Assembly (NCBI GenBank): GCA_934591815.1
Contig: CAKTPV010000044.1
Location: forward strand, 1 to 6,949
DNA length: 6,949 bases
From: an uncultured Oscillospiraceae bacterium
GTDB taxonomy: Bacteria > Bacillota > Clostridia > Oscillospirales > Oscillospiraceae
Direction of reading: 5' to 3'
Both the position numbers and the translations under genes were made by a program. Positions 4,791 to 6,949 of the stretch are shown one piece after another; the stretch's first letter is position 1; each line of letters opens with the position of its first letter. The notes beneath the pieces were generated by a model that had not been told where the DNA came from, made no database searches, and was given only the letters and a program-made list of their open reading frames with translations.

Positions 4791-6725
4791 ATGGCAGATA
4801 TGGAAAAGAACGTCGCAGGCAACGAGTACAATGCGGCGGAAATACAGGTGTTGGAGGGGCTGGAGGCCGTGCGTAAGCGGCCCGGTATGTATATCGGCTC
4901 CACCAGTGCCAGCGGCCTGCACCATCTGGTCTATGAGATCGTGGACAACTCCATCGACGAGGCGCTGGCGGGCTTTTGTACCGACATCCATGTGACCATC
5001 AACGACGGCAACACCATCACCGTCAGCGACAACGGACGCGGCATCCCCGTGGACATACAGGCCCAGACGGGACGCCCCGCGCTGGAGGTGGTGTTCACCG
5101 TGCTCCACGCCGGCGGCAAGTTCGGCGGCGGGGGCTACAAGGTCTCCGGCGGCCTGCACGGTGTGGGTGCCAGCGTGGTCAACGCCCTCAGCGAGTGGCT
5201 GACCGTGCAGGTACACAAGGACGGGAAGATCTATGAGATGCGGTTCTCCCGGGGACACATCACCCAGGAGATGCGGATCGTGGGTGAGACGGATCACACC
5301 GGCACCACCGTCACCTTCAAGCCCGACCCGGAGATGTTCGACACGCTGGACTACGAGTATGAGACGCTGCACACCCGTATGCGGGAGCAGGCGTTCCTCA
5401 ACGCCGGCCTGCGTATCACCATCACCGATGCCCGCCCCGGCAGAGAGCAGTCCGAGACCATGTGCTATGAGGGCGGTATCCGGGAGTTCGTCACCTTCAT
5501 CAACCGGAACAAGACCCCCCTCCACGAGGAGGTCATCTACCTCTCCGGCGCCAAGGGCGACAGCACGGCGGAGATCGCCATCCAGTACAACGACGGCTAT
5601 AACGAGACCATCGTCTCCTTCGCCAACGACATCCATACGCCGGAGGGCGGTATGCACGAGACGGGCTTCAAGGCGGCGCTGACCCGCGTGCTCAATTCCT
5701 ACGGCCTGCAATACGGCATGATCAAGGAGGGAGACAAGGTCTCCGGTGAGGACGTCCGGGAGGGCATCACCGCCGTGATCTCCGTGAAGCTGACGGAGGC
5801 CCAGTTCGAGGGTCAGACCAAGGCCAAGTTGGGCAACGCCCATATCCGCACGCTGGTGGACAGCATCGTCAACGACCAGCTGGCGGTGTATCTGGAGGAG
5901 CATCCCATGGTGGCCCGCACCATCCTGGATAAGGCCATGACCGCCAACCGCGCCCGGGAGGCGGCCCGTAAGGCACGGGAGTCCATCCGCCGCAAGACGG
6001 TGCTGGGCGGCGCGGCCATGCCGGATAAGCTCCGGGACTGCAACGAGAATAACCCCGAGCTGACAGAGCTGTACATCGTGGAGGGCGACTCCGCAGGCGG
6101 CTCCGCCACGGCGGGACGGGACAGCCGTTTTCAGGCCATTCTGCCGCTGTGGGGCAAGATGCTCAACGTGGAGAAGGCCCGCGTGGACAAGGTCTACGGC
6201 AACGACAAGCTCCAGCCCGTCATCATCGCGCTGGGCGCCGGTATCGGCGAGGAGTTCGACGAGAACAAGCTGCGCTATCACAAGATCATCATCATGGCCG
6301 ATGCCGATGTGGACGGCGCCCATATCCGTACCCTGCTGCTGACCTTCTTCTTCCGGTATATGCGGCCCCTCATCGAGGAGGGCTATGTCTACTCCGCCGT
6401 ACCGCCGCTCTACAAGCTGACCAGGGGCAAGACCTCCCGGGTGGCCTACTCCGACGAGGAGCGGGACCGTATCTCCGCGGAGATGCGGGGCGGCAACCCC
6501 AACGTGACCATCAATATCAGCCGGTTTAAGGGTCTGGGCGAGATGGACGCCCACGAGCTGTGGGAGACCACCATGGACCCTACCACCCGTACCCTGCGGC
6601 GCATCACGCTGGATGACGCGGTGAAGGCCGACGCCACGTTCACCGTCCTCATGGGCGAGAAGGTGGAGCCGCGCAAGGAATTTATCGAGCGTAAAGCACA
6701 GTACGCTGTGAATCTGGATTATTAA
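4791..6725 (+). CDS. gyrB: DNA gyrase subunit B
   Basis: GyrB provides the ATPase of gyrase, which with GyrA introduces negative supercoils. The 644 residues match Gram-positive GyrB without the insertion seen in enterobacteria. The GHKL ATPase has YEIVDNSIDEAL at 48-59, SDNGRGIP at 79-86, GGLHGVGASVVNALS at 120-134 and the QTK loop at 342-344. The TOPRIM part has EGDSAGG at 431-437 and DADVD at 504-508, the metal-binding acidic residues. The C terminus holds SRFKGLGEMDAHELWETTMDP at 577-597. Position 454 is tryptophan in PLWGKMLNVEKA, where many bacteria have lysine or arginine. The ATG at 4791 is 7 nt after AAAGGAGA (4776-4783), which lies in remB; a second in-frame ATG at 4800 is less well placed. 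The conserved NA-EIQVLEGLEAVRKRPGMYIG start supports gyrase; gyrA next door favours GyrB over ParE. Confidence 0.98.
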   Translation: MADMEKNVAGNEYNAAEIQVLEGLEAVRKRPGMYIGSTSASGLHHLVYEIVDNSIDEALAGFCTDIHVTINDGNTITVSDNGRGIPVDIQAQTGRPALEVVFTVLHAGGKFGGGGYKVSGGLHGVGASVVNALSEWLTVQVHKDGKIYEMRFSRGHITQEMRIVGETDHTGTTVTFKPDPEMFDTLDYEYETLHTRMREQAFLNAGLRITITDARPGREQSETMCYEGGIREFVTFINRNKTPLHEEVIYLSGAKGDSTAEIAIQYNDGYNETIVSFANDIHTPEGGMHETGFKAALTRVLNSYGLQYGMIKEGDKVSGEDVREGITAVISVKLTEAQFEGQTKAKLGNAHIRTLVDSIVNDQLAVYLEEHPMVARTILDKAMTANRAREAARKARESIRRKTVLGGAAMPDKLRDCNENNPELTELYIVEGDSAGGSATAGRDSRFQAILPLWGKMLNVEKARVDKVYGNDKLQPVIIALGAGIGEEFDENKLRYHKIIIMADADVDGAHIRTLLLTFFFRYMRPLIEEGYVYSAVPPLYKLTRGKTSRVAYSDEERDRISAEMRGGNPNVTINISRFKGLGEMDAHELWETTMDPTTRTLRRITLDDAVKADATFTVLMGEKVEPRKEFIERKAQYAVNLDY

Positions 6726-6740
6726 GGAGGGCTGGAATCT

Positions 6741-6949
6741 ATGAGCAAAAAGCCCCAATACGACCCTGCGGAGATCCGCTTCCCTGACCAGCACATCGTG
6801 GAGTCCCCGCTGGTCCCGGAGATGGAGAAGTCCTATATCGAATATGCCATGTCCGTTATCGTGGGCCGCGCCCTGCCCGACGTGCGGGACGGCCTGAAGC
6901 CCGTACACCGGCGTATTCTCTACGCCATGTACGAGGACAACCTGACCTC
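6741..6949 (+). CDS. gyrA: DNA gyrase subunit A, N-terminal part (runs off window)
   Basis: GyrA carries the DNA cutting and rejoining activity of gyrase. The 69 complete codons present begin [20 protein letters not shown] and include [20 protein letters not shown] followed by [23 protein letters not shown], a near-universal type IIA topoisomerase block (residues about 28-69). The quinolone-resistance region and catalytic tyrosine lie beyond the window. The ATG at 6741 is 10 nt after AAGGAGG (6724-6730), which overlaps the gyrB stop, so gyrB and gyrA are surely one transcript with 15 nt between them. The N terminus before the conserved block is about ten residues longer than in Escherichia coli or Bacillus. 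Confidence 0.96.
   Translation, partial: MSKKPQYDPAEIRFPDQHIVESPLVPEMEKSYIEYAMSVIVGRALPDVRDGLKPVHRRILYAMYEDNLT

Noticed and set aside
4164..6908. Very long antisense open frame (over 900 codons) opposite recF, remB and gyrB.
   Set aside because: It lies antisense to clearly identified genes, its translation is low-complexity and rich in H, G, V, L and Q, and it is explained by strong GC bias at third codon positions in the real genes.
1..6949. Mobile element, CRISPR array, defence system or horizontally acquired gene.
   Set aside because: No transposase, spaced repeats, tRNA or att-like sites; every gene belongs to the conserved origin cluster and base composition is even apart from the control gaps.

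Overview
This window is the chromosomal replication-origin neighbourhood of a Gram-positive bacterium of the class Clostridia. The gene order is rpmH (leftward), then dnaA, dnaN, yaaA, recF, remB, gyrB and gyrA (all rightward), which is the arrangement known from Bacillus subtilis and its relatives. High-GC coding DNA, remB (DUF370), a yaaA-type S4 gene beside recF, and the protein styles (L34 starting [12 protein letters not shown], GyrA with [18 protein letters not shown]) suggest a GC-rich gut clostridium of the Oscillospiraceae/Ruminococcaceae kind. That placement is inferred from the look of the proteins, not from a search.

Layout. Positions 1-107 hold the 5' part of rpmH on the minus strand. 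The gap at 108-437 is a divergent control region. It carries a perfect-consensus promoter for rpmH (TTGACA, 17 bp, TATAAT on the minus strand), a structured rpmH leader of about 120 nt, and a dnaA promoter with an extended -10 and a DnaA box in its spacer. dnaA (438-1754) starts at TTG. The gap at 1755-1999 is the probable unwinding origin: several DnaA-box-like sites on both strands, purine-rich GGGAAAAA repeats, a triplet series resembling DnaA-trios, and a stretch about 82% AT just before dnaN. dnaN (2000-3112) is followed by a 103-bp gap with a possible terminator or attenuator and an AT-rich promoter-like patch. Then comes a tightly packed group: yaaA (3216-3434), recF (3421-4524, 14-nt overlap), remB (4524-4787, 1-nt overlap), gyrB (4791-6725, 3-nt gap) and the start of gyrA (6741 to the window end).

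How the parts work together. DnaA binds the boxes and melts the AT-rich element. DnaN is the sliding clamp of the replicase, RecF helps repair at gaps and stalled forks, and GyrB with GyrA removes the positive supercoils made by fork movement. L34 is a ribosomal protein, YaaA is a predicted RNA-binding S4 protein, and RemB is a small regulator family member. No mobile element, CRISPR array, tRNA or rRNA gene is seen. The coding content is ordinary core genome and I see no new protein system. The points worth checking are in the non-coding DNA: the origin architecture, the rpmH leader and the dnaN-yaaA gap.
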